A program made the translations under genes and the position numbers. The notes beneath the pieces are model-generated. The model was not told where the DNA came from. It made no database searches and saw only the letters and a list, made by a program, of their open reading frames with translations. A DNA stretch of 64,000 nucleotides from Gari tellinella (taxonomy: Eukaryota > Mollusca > Bivalvia > Cardiida > Psammobiidae), in the NCBI GenBank assembly GCA_922989275.2, contig OV277861.1:15710540-15774539 (forward strand), read 5' to 3'. Positions 21,007-31,706 of this stretch are shown in pieces (position 1 is the stretch's first letter; the number at the start of each line of letters is the position of its first letter).

Positions 21007-22018
21007 CAGCCGAGGGTCATAAGTCTTTCCCCAAAACATGGCGCCGATATCGGTATCGCATATGGCCGCGTTAGAAAAACTTTAATAGCGCCGCGATTTA
21101 GTTACTAGGAATATTGAAATTTTAACACAGTGAATTTTATGATTACACCGATATCTTCTTCATTTTTTGTAAACAAATAATATCGATTTATTTCGATCGT
21201 CTGCTTCGTTACATATCAAGTGTGAAACGCAAGGAATTGACACACTGGCAGAAAAAACGCTATCCGTCATTTAAATAAGGACTCCAAAAGTGCTCACAAA
21301 AGCTCACGATCGGTAAACATCGATAGATCTACCATTTCAAATTTTATAAAGAGATTTCGAGAGTGAGGGAACTCCGAAAACAAGATTCGAAGTGGCAGGC
21401 TATGGGAGACCACGGAAAACCATGCCGACCCCACCCCGTATTGTAAAGCATCTGTTGTGTTCACGGGCTGTTTAACATATGATGGAGTTGGAACCCTGAT
21501 ACCAGTTGATGGTAATATCAATTCCGAGAAATATATTGAATATCTAGACACACATTTGTGGCCATTTATTGCTAAAAAGCTCTCAAATAAGCCCTACAGT
21601 GTCCATGCTACTCAGCATAAATCTAGACTCGCCATCGAATGGTAAAGGAACGATAATATGCCGACAATGGTTCGACCAGCCTAAAGCCCAGACTTAAATA
21701 TAATAAAAAATGTGTGGAAATATTTGAAAACTTACTTGTGCAAGTGTGCAGTGAATATCAAAATTAAGGATGAGCTTATCATACATGTTCTTGGCATTTG
21801 GGATCGTTACAGTCAGACCTATGTACAATCACTTTGTGAAAGTATTTCAAGAAGAATTTGGTATATTCTGAGAGAAAACGGGTCTATTTCAAAATACTGA
21901 AGGTTTCAGGTAAGTTGGAGTTGCCGTTTTGAGTTGGTTGATGTTTAAAGTTTGCATGTGCTTAGAGTAGAGAACAAAGCGGCAGCCATTTTGGGGAAAG
22001 ACTTATGAGACTCGGCTG
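21007..22018 (+). mobile_element. Tc1-like DNA transposon, internally deleted
   Basis: The terminal inverted repeats are CAGCCGAGGGTCATAAGTCT followed by TTCCCCAAAA on the left, and TTTTGGGGAAAG then ACTTATGAGACTCGGCTG on the right. Each is bordered by TA (21005-21006 and 22019-22020). At about 1.0 kb it is shorter than an intact Tc1 element. The transposase frame inside (21259-21900) joins an N-terminal helix-turn-helix part directly to the C-terminal catalytic part and carries stops. Confidence 0.88.
21259..21900 (+). pseudogene. Tc1-like transposase pseudogene
   Basis: A single reading frame covers both ends of a Tc1 transposase. The N-terminal DNA-binding part reads NIDRSTISNFIKRFRE, stop at 21364-21366, then KIRSGRLWETT. 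The C-terminal part reads GCLTYDGVGTLIPVDGNINS, EKYIEYLDTHLWPFIAKKLS, SPDLNIIKNVWKYLK and ends QSLCESISRRIW ... GSISKY. Further stops lie at 21643-21645 and 21682-21684. The middle, including the first catalytic aspartate, is deleted. Where the family has a conserved D in a QDDNAPCHT-like motif, this copy reads ATQHKSRLA, so the enzyme is dead. Confidence 0.88.
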
Positions 22019-22323
22019 TATAAGTCCTACGGAAGTGAAATCACGTTTTCGTGAAAGTAAGTAAAAAATCTTTATATGCAATTAAACGAGATAAGTCTGA
22101 ATATTTTAACTGTTGTTAACCGATATTGAAAAGCAACTCCCGTGGGACAAAGTCTGGTGTAGCTTATAACTTAAACTCAAGACTGAGCTGAATATCCGTT
22201 GTATGCGATTGAGAGAAAAAAAGAATTAGCAGACGCTCGTTGCACAGTTGCCAAATCCTAACTGCAGACCAAACATGTGCTTCACAGCCATTCTATAAAT
22301 CTGCCTAGTTTTTATCTTCTGCT

Positions 22324-22575
22324 TTAACCCTTTACCCCATAGAAGCGACTTTTAGCGTATTTAATTTATTCCTCCGCTGAAGAAAATAGTTCCAATTTAA
22401 TCAGTCATGCTTTTATAGTATAGGGAAAATTTTCAATATTCTAACACATGGAAGCTTAAAGCAGGCTGAAAGTAAAGCAGAATGCGCCTTAGGGCGCATT
22501 CTGCTTTACTTTCAACCTGCTTAAAGTAGTCACCTATTTTCAATACTAGAAATAGGCTATCAGGTAAAGGGTTAA
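22324..22575. mobile_element. Family B MITE (TTAA target, core 2)
   Basis: TTAA borders both ends. The left end is CCCTTTACCCCATAGAAGCG and the right end is CTATCAGGTAAAGGG. The body carries TAATTTATTCCTCCGCTGAA and a near-perfect core-2 hairpin at about 22447-22528 with apex CGCCTTAGGGCG. This is one of the best copies of the family. Its right TTAA is also the left border of the next element. Confidence 0.9.
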
Positions 22576-22757
22576 CCCTCTCACCACCAACATCTGCATC
22601 TAAAGTGTCGTCTGCATTTTTTTAAGTGAGCTTTAGGGCTGTTTTAACTGAAGATATGTCGATATGAGTGTTATAACAGTTCGGATCCTGATCAGACGCC
22701 GCGTAACAACCTGTTTGAAAAGTCGATCGTATGCGACTTTGGAGCCGGAAGGGTTAA
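22572..22757. mobile_element. Family A MITE sharing TTAA with its neighbour
   Basis: TTAACCCTCTCACCACCAAC on the left and GCCGGAAGGGTTAA on the right. The interior has GTCGTCTGC and a truncated core 1 (GTTCGGATCCTGATCAGACG, CCGCGTAAC, then AACCTGTTTG) with most of the right arm missing. The left TTAA at 22572-22575 is shared with the family B element. Confidence 0.75.
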
Positions 22758-22904
22758 ACAAAAAAAGAGTTTCTAAAGACAGTTGACTGTTTTATTCAGA
22801 ATAGAAGTAAAGTGAAAAGCTCCTTTAAGTACTGTTATGACGTCAGCAGCACTCGTCTCAAATCTAAATATCTTAAATGGTTTAACCAAAGAAATATAAA
22901 AATG

Positions 22905-22955
22905 ATTGTCAAATATTTTTATCCTGATCAGACATCGCGAAACGGTTCAAATAAC
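22905..22955. repeat. Core-1 hairpin, left arm relic
   Basis: ATTTTTATCCTGATCAGACA then TCGCGAAACGGTTCAAATAA. Only the left arm and part of the apex remain. Confidence 0.45.
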
Positions 22956-23230
22956 CATTCACTCGTGGTGTAGCAGTGAATGAGATGAGGACCATTAATT
23001 GCACGTTCTTTTGCCGCGTAACACATTTGATTGCACGACACGGTAATAAGTGCACATTACAGAGCAGAACCGTTTAAGGTGCTGGTATTAACTTAAACAC
23101 TTCAATGGCGAACGTAATCGTCTGCTTTAACATTTTCACCGCCATGACATTGTCTATTGTGGCATTGTTGTATGCACTATTGTTTAAAATTTGATTGAAG
23201 GAATATTGTCAGAAGACTGTCAATTCAGTG

Positions 23231-23290
23231 TCAAACAGTTTGAATGTATATACGACGCCGCACTATGCGGAGACTTATGACCTTCAGTCC
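23231..23290. repeat. Core-1 hairpin, decayed
   Basis: GTCAAACAGTTTGAATGTAT, ACGACGCCGCACTATGCGGA and GACTTATGACCTTCAG. The apex stem CGCCGCA/TGCGG is partly kept. Confidence 0.5.
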
Positions 23291-23309
23291 CGTAGGAAGG
23301 ACAATCGGG

Positions 23310-23402
23310 TTGGGGCACACTCTTCGTTGTTTCTTTTAGGGAGCTCACTCTTTATTGGGTACTCTTCATTTTATTTGGGGGGCACACTCTTCATTCAGAA
23401 GA
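23310..23402. repeat. Degenerate GG-CACACTCTTC repeats
   Basis: The motif GGGCACACTCTTC or a close variant recurs at short intervals (GGGGCACACTCTTCGTTG, GGGAGCTCACTCTTTATT, GGGTACTCTTCATTTT, GGGGCACACTCTTCATTC), and a fifth variant (TTGGCACCCTCTTCC) precedes the C-tract. A short degenerate repeat of unknown origin. Confidence 0.55.
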
Positions 23403-23561
23403 TCCGCCATCGATGTTTTTGTCTTATCAAACGCTGACAACAATTTCTTTTATTTGGTTGTACGCTAAGAATTGTGAAAAAACAATGTATGTAACGCGTT
23501 TTGTAGCGGTTAACTAGAAATGGTTTCTATAATTGGCAAAATTACTCGGGTTGGCACCCTC

Positions 23562-23581
23562 TTCCCCCCCCCCCCCCCCTG

Positions 23582-23613
<32 letters not shown>
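23562..23613. repeat. C-homopolymer tract
   Basis: Two long runs of C are interrupted once by TGGTG. The tract could form an i-motif or a G-quadruplex on the other strand. Assembly length is unreliable here. Confidence 0.9.
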
Positions 23614-23615
<2 letters not shown>

Positions 23616-23920
23616 TGTTCCTTCTGGATTGACCTTAACTCTTATAATCGCCTATGGCGCTTAAAAAAGGAAAACGGTTGGCTAGCAGGCTGCATACACA
23701 TGTATGTACTGAATTGTTGAAGAAGTTTACTGCAGTTTGCAACAGACACAAGATTTGTTTCTGTAACAAAAGTCAGTCTTTGTTTTGCTGATAATTATAA
23801 CTGGTACATTTTGAAATATGAAAACAATCTGCGTGTGGTGGTTTTTACAAGCCACTCCATTATAGAGCTCATTTCATTGTGTCTCGAATTCATTTCTCTT
23901 GGGGTTCAATCACATACAAT

Positions 23921-23985
23921 GCTCCAGATAAGGAAAACCTTAAACCTTTATTTCTGCATTAAAACTTGTGGTGTTACTAAACGTT
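23921..23985. repeat. Family I MITE, left part only
   Basis: GCTCCAGATAAGG, TTTATTTCTGCATTAAAACT and TGTGGTGTTACTA match, in order, the left end and body of 56744-56936. The central hairpin and right end are absent. Confidence 0.55.
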
Positions 23986-24229
23986 TAGGTCTAGTATATT
24001 CTATAACCTTTATGCATATGTCAGTCAAGTACTTCGCTAGGGTATTATTTAAAACATTTGTTTTTCATTTTTAAACAGCATATAAGCATTCAACATGTAT
24101 GTTTAATCTTCTGTTCTGTATGTAGTGTATGCAAACGTTTCATTCACAATTCACAACAATTGGTGCTATGTAAATAAACACCAGTTCATACTTCATATAA
24201 GTTTACCTCTTCAATCGTCCGTATGCAGT

Positions 24230-25621
24230 AGTTTTTAGTTCACCTTCAGGAGTCAAAGACTCAAGGTGAGCCATTGTGATCGTCCTGTGTCCGTAAACCG
24301 TCGTGCAGTGTGCGTCGTCGGTTTACAATTTCTTTAAATGACATCTCCTCCTATCGCTTTACCAATTTCAAGCAAACTTGACAAGAATGTTCCTTAGGTC
24401 AGACTCTTTCAAATTTGTTCAAAGAAATAAAATTAATTCGGAACTCTAGTTGCCTAGCAACTGAAGTGAAACAAAAGGTAATCTAAAAAAATATTTTTGT
24501 CAAAATCTACAAGGACCAAGGCTTAGCTATTTGGCACATTACATTATCTACAAGTCAGCTGTCAAGATTGTTCATATTCTGCTCCATGGGTTAAGATTGG
24601 CCCCGCCTTGGGGGTCACAGTCTTACTTAGAGTTATATAGTGAACTTTTCAAACTTCTTCTCCTTTAAAACTAATAAGGCTGAACGTTTTATATTTGGCA
24701 TTTTGCCACTTTAAGATGTCTTTCACCAATATTCTTGAAATAGTTCCGGTCTGTTGTATAATTTAGTCACATGAGCTAAAAATGGATTTTTCAATGAAAA
24801 GTTAAAATATCTTCTTGTCTGAAACCCTATTATACAGAGCTTAGATATTTTGCGCATATCACCATCTACAGGTTCTCTGTCAAGATTATTCAAACTATGT
24901 CCCTTGGGGTAAAAATGGCCCCGCCCCAGGGGTAACAGTTTTACAAAGAGTTATATAGGGACATTTCAATCGTCCTTTATCTTATCCTAGTATGGCAAGA
25001 GCTTTGATATATGATATGTGTTCTTTACCAATATTTTTTAAATGGTTCTGGTCTGTTTACATATCTAGGTCACATGAGCTAGAAATATAAGTTTTAGTAA
25101 AATCTTGAATAATCTTCTTGTCTGTAACTCTAGTACACTGAGCTTATATATTTGGCATATAGCATCAACTCCTTGCCCTCTATCAATATTGTTCAAATTA
25201 TGTCCCCTGTGGTCAAATTTATCCCAGCCCTATGGCATCCCGTTTTACAAAGAATGTCAAAGTGAAATTTTCAAATGTCTTCTGTTCTGAAACTAATATG
25301 GTCAGAACTTTAAGAGTTGATATTGTGACACTTCTAGATGTCCTTTAACACTTTTGAAGACAATGTTTTAGTTTCAGGCATAATTAGGTCCCAGGTTCTA
25401 AAAATGATTTTTTCAATGATAACTTAAAAAATTCTTCTCGTCTGAAAACAAAAGAGCTAATTTAGATGATTGGCACATAGCATCAGTTAAATGTCCTTTA
25501 TCAAGATTGTTCAAAGTATGCCCCTTGGGTCAATAATGACCCCGCCCTTAAAATAAATAATTCCCTCCATTTTGTCAGCTAATCTCAATTGAGAAAAATA
25601 TAGCCCATTGGCCTCTTGTTA
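24230..25621. repeat. Mollusc-type tandem-repeat element (units about 310 bp)
   Basis: The left border has a small hairpin (TTCACCTT ... GACTCAAGGTGAGCC) followed by ATTGTGATCGTCCTGTGTCC and CAATTTCTTTAAATGAC. The body is about four degenerate units marked by CAAGATTGTTCAAA-like, ATGTCCCTTGGGGT and GGCCCCGCC blocks near 24600, 24919, 25224 and 25541, so the period is about 305-320 bp. Each unit also carries TATATAGGGA-type and CTTCTTGTCTGAAAC blocks. The right end is TCAATTGAGAAAAATATAGC, then CCCATTGGCCTCTTGTT. From memory, elements with this border and unit layout are widespread in bivalves and oysters. Short ORFs inside are chance. Confidence 0.75.
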
Positions 25622-25687
25622 AAGATTGTATGGAAACTGGTCAGTCGCCGAGTTACACGGCATCTTATCAACGTCCACTTTGGTTAA
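25622..25687. repeat. Core-1 hairpin, decayed
   Basis: TGGAAACTGGTCAGTCGCCG, AGTTACACGGCATC and TTATCAACGTCCACTTTGG follow the core-1 order. It directly follows the tandem-repeat element. Confidence 0.45.
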
Positions 25688-25689
25688 CT

Positions 25690-26960
25690 AAAACATCTAT
25701 GATTCTTTAGATAACATGTTTAAAATAAAGCAAACCGATGGAAAACTGAAAAATATACGAATAATAGTATTATGTATTCACAGTGAACAGTAAAACATTT
25801 AAGGTAAAATATAATACATCCCTGAACTTTCGATCACTACGCTACATCAGTTGCTGCTAATGTGTGTCTGAATTCTTTATATATTAATAACATGTATGAA
25901 TTCCTTTATTATTTAATTCTTACAATGTATATATCTTTATTAGGACACACTTTACTAAGAGGCAGTAGTTACACATACTTTTACATAGAAGGTAAGTTCA
26001 AAGATTCATACAAGCCTTACAAAGGCAGCACTTCAAAATTAGAAAACCTATATAAATTGGAAACTTGATTTCCTTGACTTCATCAACGATGTTTAACGAC
26101 ATGAAGGAAGATCCAGTTACGATAGGCAGTTTTTCATGTATTGTTCTTGTAAGATGGGCTATCAGATGCCTGTGTATTTGTTGGCAACTCCCAACTGCTA
26201 AAACATTGCTGATTAGTCTGTTTTAAAGACATTTCCAAAATTGCTCTCGGATTTTACGTCGGCTAAACAAAATATTTGTGTTTTAATTCAAAGCAATTTA
26301 AATGTGTGTTAAATTGAAGCAAACCCCTTTTGTAGGAAATTCTTGTTTTAATCTATTATAGTAAATGTGTCCTCTTGGAGATATTGAAAAAGCGGCATCA
26401 AGTGTATCTTAAACAAAAACGGTCGTACGATCGCTCATAAAAACGAGCATATATCTCTCTGAAAAGTTTAAAGAATATATCTATTTGTCATTTATTTTTC
26501 TTAAAAAAAGTGATATCAGAGTGACAACAGACTTTCAATGCATATCAGGATTATCATAACCTTTTTAAAGAGAAATTTGAGAGCAACAATTACGTCCTGT
26601 TAGCCAACACATTAATCGCAGTCGAATAACTACACTTGCAGCAAAGATGGACAAGGATCGATACTGAATCACCAGGGGTCGGTTTCTTAAAACAACAAAA
26701 CTGGTCGTTACTCAAAATCTTAAAATACATTTATTTTCTTTATTTCTTTATCTTATCCTGTCTTTTCAAGACAATTTCAAAGAGATGTCAAAAGACAGGA
26801 TTAGATGGAGAAATAGAAAATAATTGTGACTGATTTACGACAACATTTGTCGTTCGGACTATTATGAAACGAACCCTAGAGGCGTACTCAAATGACAAGT
26901 CCAAGTGTCCAATTTAGCATAACGATCAGTGTTTCACATGTACAGCAAATATACTGATAA
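25690..26960. other. No recognised feature
   Basis: Two open frames of 65-68 codons (25862-26068 and 26636-26833) have no recognisable motif. No repeat family was identified. Confidence 0.45.
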
Positions 26961-26984
26961 TAGTTTGGAGCTTGAAAAAATTCC

Positions 26985-29832
26985 GTAGCTTTTAAGTGAC
27001 TCTGCTACATCAGCAGAAATTGGGGAAATCATCAAGGCATCCCCATGTAAGTCCTGTGAACTCGACCCAATACCTACATGGCTCTTAAAGTTATGCCTTG
27101 ACGAGCTCCTACCATCGTTGACAAAAATTGTGAACTCTTCGCTGGAATCTGCGTATGTTCCAAAAGAATTCAAAAGGTCCAATGTAAGACCACTTTTGAA
27201 AAAACCTGATCTCGATACAAATGATCTTAAAAATTACAGACCAGTATCAAATCTGCCATTTCTCTCTAAAGTATTAGAAAAAGTAGTAGACAAACGCATT
27301 GAGTCCCATTTGACCACAAACAATCTGCACGAGCAGCATCAGTCAGCATATCGTAAGCATCACTCTACAGAAACTGCTCTTCTTAAGGTTCAAAATGACA
27401 CCCTGCAGTATCTTGATAAGAACGAAATCACAATTCTGGTGATGCTTGACCTATCAGCCGCATTTGACACAATTGATCATGAAACATTACTCAATCGCCT
27501 TGAAAAAGACTTTAAAATTATTGGAAACCCTCTAAAGTGGATGACTTCGTACCTTAATGACCGTTACCAAACAGTCGCAGTAGATGGAGAATTATCTGCC
27601 CCAGTTCAAATGAAGTATAGTGTGCCGCAGGGTTCAGTCCTGGGGCCGAAAAACTACATCTTGTACACAAAACCTGTTGGCTCAATTTGCAGAAATCATA
27701 TTTCTATGCAGATGATTCACAGTTATACTTGTCATTCAAGCCTAAAGACACATCTTGCCAACAATTAGCCCTCTCAAAAGTCGAAGGATGTCTAAAAGAC
27801 ATTGTCTCATGGATGCATCAGAATATGTTGAAGCTGAACACTGACAAAACAGAGGTCATATTGTTTCACACAAAAAAGGTTAACATACCTGAAAACTTTC
27901 ACGTTCAAGTCGGAAGCTCTAAAATCAAACCATCATTGTGTGTGAAGAATCTTGGTGCTAGCTTCGATTCCCAAATAGATATGACACAGCACATTAACAC
28001 TGTGTGCAGGTCTAGCTATGCACAGCTGCGGCAAATAGGTCATATTAGACAGTACCTTTCCCCTGAAGCTACATAGACTTTGGTCAATTCTTTGGTCACA
28101 TCGAAAATTGACTACTGCAACTCACTGCTATATGGGATTCCCCAAAACTCACTACGAATACTACAGCGTGTGCAAAATACAGCATCCCGCATCATTACCA
28201 GGACGCCCCGGTACAATCACATCACTCCAGTCTTGAAGGAGCTTCACTGGCTTCCAGTTCAACACAGAATTGAATTCAAAATTCTGACACTCACATACAA
28301 AGGGATACAAGTCATTTCGTACCCAAGACATTTCGTACCCACATCTTGGTCATTTCTTACCCAAACCATTTCGTACCCAAGACATTTCGTACCCACTATC
28401 ATGGTCATTTCGTACCCACGTACATGGTCACTTCGTACCCATATATAAACACCCCCATCAAATTCCCTCTATCATGGTCATTTCGTACCCACGTACGTGG
28501 TCAATTCGTACCCATATATAAAAACCCATCAAATTCAATAATTCAATAATTTTCAACAAATAAACACTATCAAAGTTATTAATTGTTATTTCTGGTAGCA
28601 TTTATGTGTATAAGGATTGATAGATGCATTTTTGAATTTAAATTTTGTTGCTTTGAAATGCCATCGTATCGATATTTGCCTCAATTAACCGTCTGAAATT
28701 GAATAAAAAGTTTAGAAAATAATAACATTGTTTGTTATGATAACATTATGTTACAAACTAAACATTCCTATCACTGTATGTGTTAAAAGAAGCGCATTTA
28801 ATCTCGTCAAATCAGTGGATAGGTATGCATGTTAATTATCGGATAGTGTACCAATTAATAGTCAATTAATTGCAAAAAAGGATATTATAATTGCAACTAT
28901 ACATCGTTTGTATTGTTTTACACACTTGAAAGATCCGTACCATGTGTACTTTAGAAGTGTGCCGCTAAGCCCGTCAAATCACAAGGTAATTAAGCACGCG
29001 ACTAAGTGTGATATTCCCGTGTCGTTGTTCAATAGAAAGCAAAAAAAATAATTAGAGTGAGATTTGTGAATAAGAAATACACGTTTTATGTAGATTAGAA
29101 TTTTGTTTGATAAAAATCGTGTTTCGAAAAAACAATTGTAGTACATTTAGGCATACAATATTTTACATTCTTTGTCAAACAGCTTTGTAATGAACATGAT
29201 TTGAAGACAACTGCGCTATAGTTCACATAAAACTGTTTTATACAATATCTGAGCTTGTACTTCAGAGTTGAATTGTAATTCGTGGGTACGAAATGACCAC
29301 ATTAAAAAAGCCAAAAAAAGATGGGTTTTTTTCCTTTTCAAATTTTTTTTGGGTTTGAAACGGGACTCCTACTGCCTATTTTCACAAGTTAAATATTTGT
29401 TTACAAGACAGTCTATAAAAACCCGGTAAATGTTAGTGTGTGGTAGATTAATTATATGGGTACGAAATGACCAAGGTAATGGGTACGAAATGTCTTGGGT
29501 ACGAAATGATCATGAGTTCAATTTGGGTACGAAGTGACCAAGATGTGGGTACGAAATGTCTTGGGTACGAAATGTCTTGGGTACGAAATGACCAGTTCCC
29601 ATACAAAGCCATGTGCAATGATTCTCCAAAGTACATTGTCAGTATTCTTGACGTGTATAAACCTCGAAGAGAGTTGCGGTCTGCAAGTAAATCAGTATCG
29701 CTGGTTGTACCGAGAAGTCGTTTGGTGAAGTTTGGAGATAGAAGTTTCATGCATGCAGCCCCAAAGCTCTGGAACACTCTACCATCAGACATCAGAGATG
29801 CGAGCTCAGTTGCAGTCTTCAAAAACGTCTGA
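26985..29832 (+). pseudogene. Reverse transcriptase pseudogene (L2/CR1-like)
   Basis: It begins in an N-terminal RT segment (SAEIGEIIKASPCKSCELDP), continues through YRPVSNLPFLSKVLEK and ILVMLDLSAAFDTIDH (catalytic motif A), and reaches SVPQGSVLGP (motif B) near 27620-27650. A frameshift at about 27680-27690 moves the frame before FYADDSQLYLSF (motif C, catalytic DD, near 27702). An in-frame TAG lies at 28074-28076. The thumb and C-terminal region follow (YCNSLLYGIPQNSLRILQRV, ELHWLPVQHRIEFKILTLTY), are cut at 28302 by the insertion, and resume at 29609 (DSPKYIVSILDVYKPRRELR, SRLVKFGDRSFMHAAPKLWN, TLPSDIRDASSVAVFKNV). Family residues are well kept, but the gene cannot be functional. Confidence 0.88.
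28303..29599. mobile_element. Foldback-like element with subrepeat ends, 9-bp target duplication
   Basis: Flanked by a perfect 9-base direct repeat CATACAAAG (28294-28302 and 29600-29608), which restores the RT reading frame context when one copy is removed. The ends GGATACAAGTCATTTCG and CGAAATGACCAGTTCC are imperfect inverted repeats. Each end is built of tandem variants of GTCATTTCGTACCCA: about nine at 28311-28515, and about six in inverted orientation at 29455-29598 plus one at 29283-29298. The 0.75-kb middle has no ORF. Long inverted ends of short tandem subrepeats with 9-bp duplications recall Drosophila foldback elements; a MULE-type transposase is a guess. Confidence 0.88.
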
Positions 29833-30664
29833 AAACACACTTCTTTAATATTTATTATTAGAACACATTAGGAAATGGATGACTGCTATCTTAGGATAGG
29901 CTCTGTTCTTGCTGTGGATATTGTGGGTCTAAATGGAGTTCTTGAGTTGTACCATTTGTCCGTGCCTGTTTGGTGGATCTTGATGGTAGGGATTGCCCCT
30001 GATCTCTTTGAAACCAACTGGCTTGGGGTTTGCGGTATAATTCAGGGACAGCTTCTTATCTTGATATTTTATAAAGTAAGGGTGTAATTTCAGCCATGGA
30101 ACATGTAGGTCCCGCGGGTGTGGGGTGGAGAGGGTAGATGACTGCTACCCCAGGGCTGTGTTCATTCTGTATATGTTATGGGTCTAATTTTTAGTTCTGG
30201 GGTTGTACAGTCGACCAATGCCTGTCTGGTGGATCTTTGATGGTAGGGATACAACTCTGATCTCTTTTGAAACCAGCTGGCAGGGTCTGTGGTATAATTA
30301 TTGGACAGCTTTCACCATTTTTAATCATGTCATTGATCTTCTATAGAGTTTTTAGTTATGGTCGCATGCTATTTTTCCTAGTAATGTTACATTAGGCGGC
30401 TTGCATTGGGCGCTCTGCTATTATTTCTATTGGTAAGCAATATTTAGCCGGTCGGTTCATTGCTGATTGATGGGAGTAATGTGGTTGCCATTTTTGGGGC
30501 TGTCTTCTGTATGTCTATTCATGTTTTATTTCAGATCTAATTATAGTTATTTTGTCTTTTCTCGATTTGTAGGTACATTTATGTTATTTCATGTAAAGCG
30601 CTTTTGAACGCACAACCCTTGTGTGAAAAGAGCGTTATATAAATCTGGTATAATAATAATAATA

Positions 30665-31164
30665 AGTGTTCTAAAATAGTTGAATAAAACATAAAAGTAA
30701 ACTTTTAAAATGTTTTGAAACAGTTTATATTCACACGATTAATAACTTTACATCATATCTTTTTTTACATCTCCCAAACCTATTGTCTACAGTCGCTTGT
30801 GATCTATGAAACAGCTCGTTAGATATACATTGCATATTTTACACCATACTAGACGATCTCAACGCGGTAACATGATAACATTTTTTCATCTATGTATTCT
30901 TATAGATGGGTTGACATCACCATTTATGTCAAACCGGTATGATTGAAGTAATGATAACGTACGTTAATGAAGCAGAGTACTTTATGTGCGGTTGTCGTCG
31001 CTAATTGATACGTGTAGGCTTTCCGTTCTCTATCAAATCATTAGGCATCGATCACTACAAGGACATGACACTGCACTGCAAACGATACTTACATAAGGCA
31101 AAGCAAGAACCATGGGTTATTCTGTTAGGTGAGATAACATTTTCCAAGTGTTTCGTACGCAGTA
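30665..31164. other. No recognised feature
   Basis: AT-rich sequence downstream of the retroelement tail. No gene was identified. Confidence 0.45.
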
Positions 31165-31370
31165 CAGTAAACTCCCTCTATTATACCCACTGTATTGTGT
31201 CAATGAAAAGGTTTTTAAAAAAACAGATGACCGCTTAAAGCAAGGTGACAGTAAAACAGAACGCTTCATGAAGCTTAAAATAAACTATCACCTTGCCCTA
31301 AGCTGTAACTTGGAATTCATAAAAATCAATTAGCATCATTTCTAGTAATCGTAATAGTGAGATGGTGTTG
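31165..31370. mobile_element. Family C MITE, diverged
   Basis: TA-bordered, with left end CAGTAAACTCCCTCTATTA and right end TAATAGTGAGATGGTGTTG. The core-3 stem is recognisable: CGCTTAAAGCAAGGTGACAG, TAAAACAGAACGCTTC, then AACTATCACCTTGCCCTAAG. Confidence 0.7.
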
Positions 31371-31706
31371 TAATATCCTAATGTTGCATACGCAAAAGAT
31401 ATAAAAGAAGCCGTAGTACATCGGCCATTTATTGAGAATTTGATCCACTGTAAAATGCAAAATATGAGCTGTTTCTATTACTTGTGTCTTACATATAGCC
31501 TGTTTACCTGTGTTTTCGCCACCCTTAGCTATATTTTTCGCGCATGCGCCTATCTGATGTAACATTTCTTACTTGTTCACGGATCTAATTCTGAACTGAA
31601 CCTTCATTACCAAGAATATATACAAATAAAACTTGTGAAATAAATACAAAGTATAAATAACTGTACCGATTTTGAACGAGGTCATTGCTCTGAATCACCG
31701 TAATGC
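31371..31706. other. No recognised feature
   Basis: A 79-codon minus-strand open frame (31326-31565) overlaps the MITE end and shows no motif. Nothing else was recognised. Confidence 0.45.

Larger units (their letters stand above)
26985..30664 (+). mobile_element. L2/CR1-like non-LTR retrotransposon, 5'-truncated and interrupted
   Basis: A reverse transcriptase of the CR1/L2 type is followed by about 0.8 kb of untranslated 3' sequence. The 3' sequence ends with AAAGCGCTTTTGAACGC, GTGAAAAGAGCGTTATATAA and a TAATAATAATAATAA tail. The GCGC-stem plus trinucleotide tail is the usual 3' end of L2-like elements, which supports plus-strand orientation and a complete 3' end. The endonuclease and any first ORF are missing, as expected for 5' truncation. 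The coding part is broken by a frameshift, a stop, and a 1.3-kb foldback-like insertion at 28303-29599. Confidence 0.85.

Noticed and set aside
26934..27182. 82-codon minus-strand frame overlapping the start of the RT
   Set aside because: It is the antisense shadow of the reverse transcriptase sequence.
29534..29832. Overlapping open frames rich in VRNVLGTKCLGYE, suggesting a repeat protein
   Set aside because: These are translations of the GGGTACGAAATG subrepeats of the foldback-like element, not a gene.
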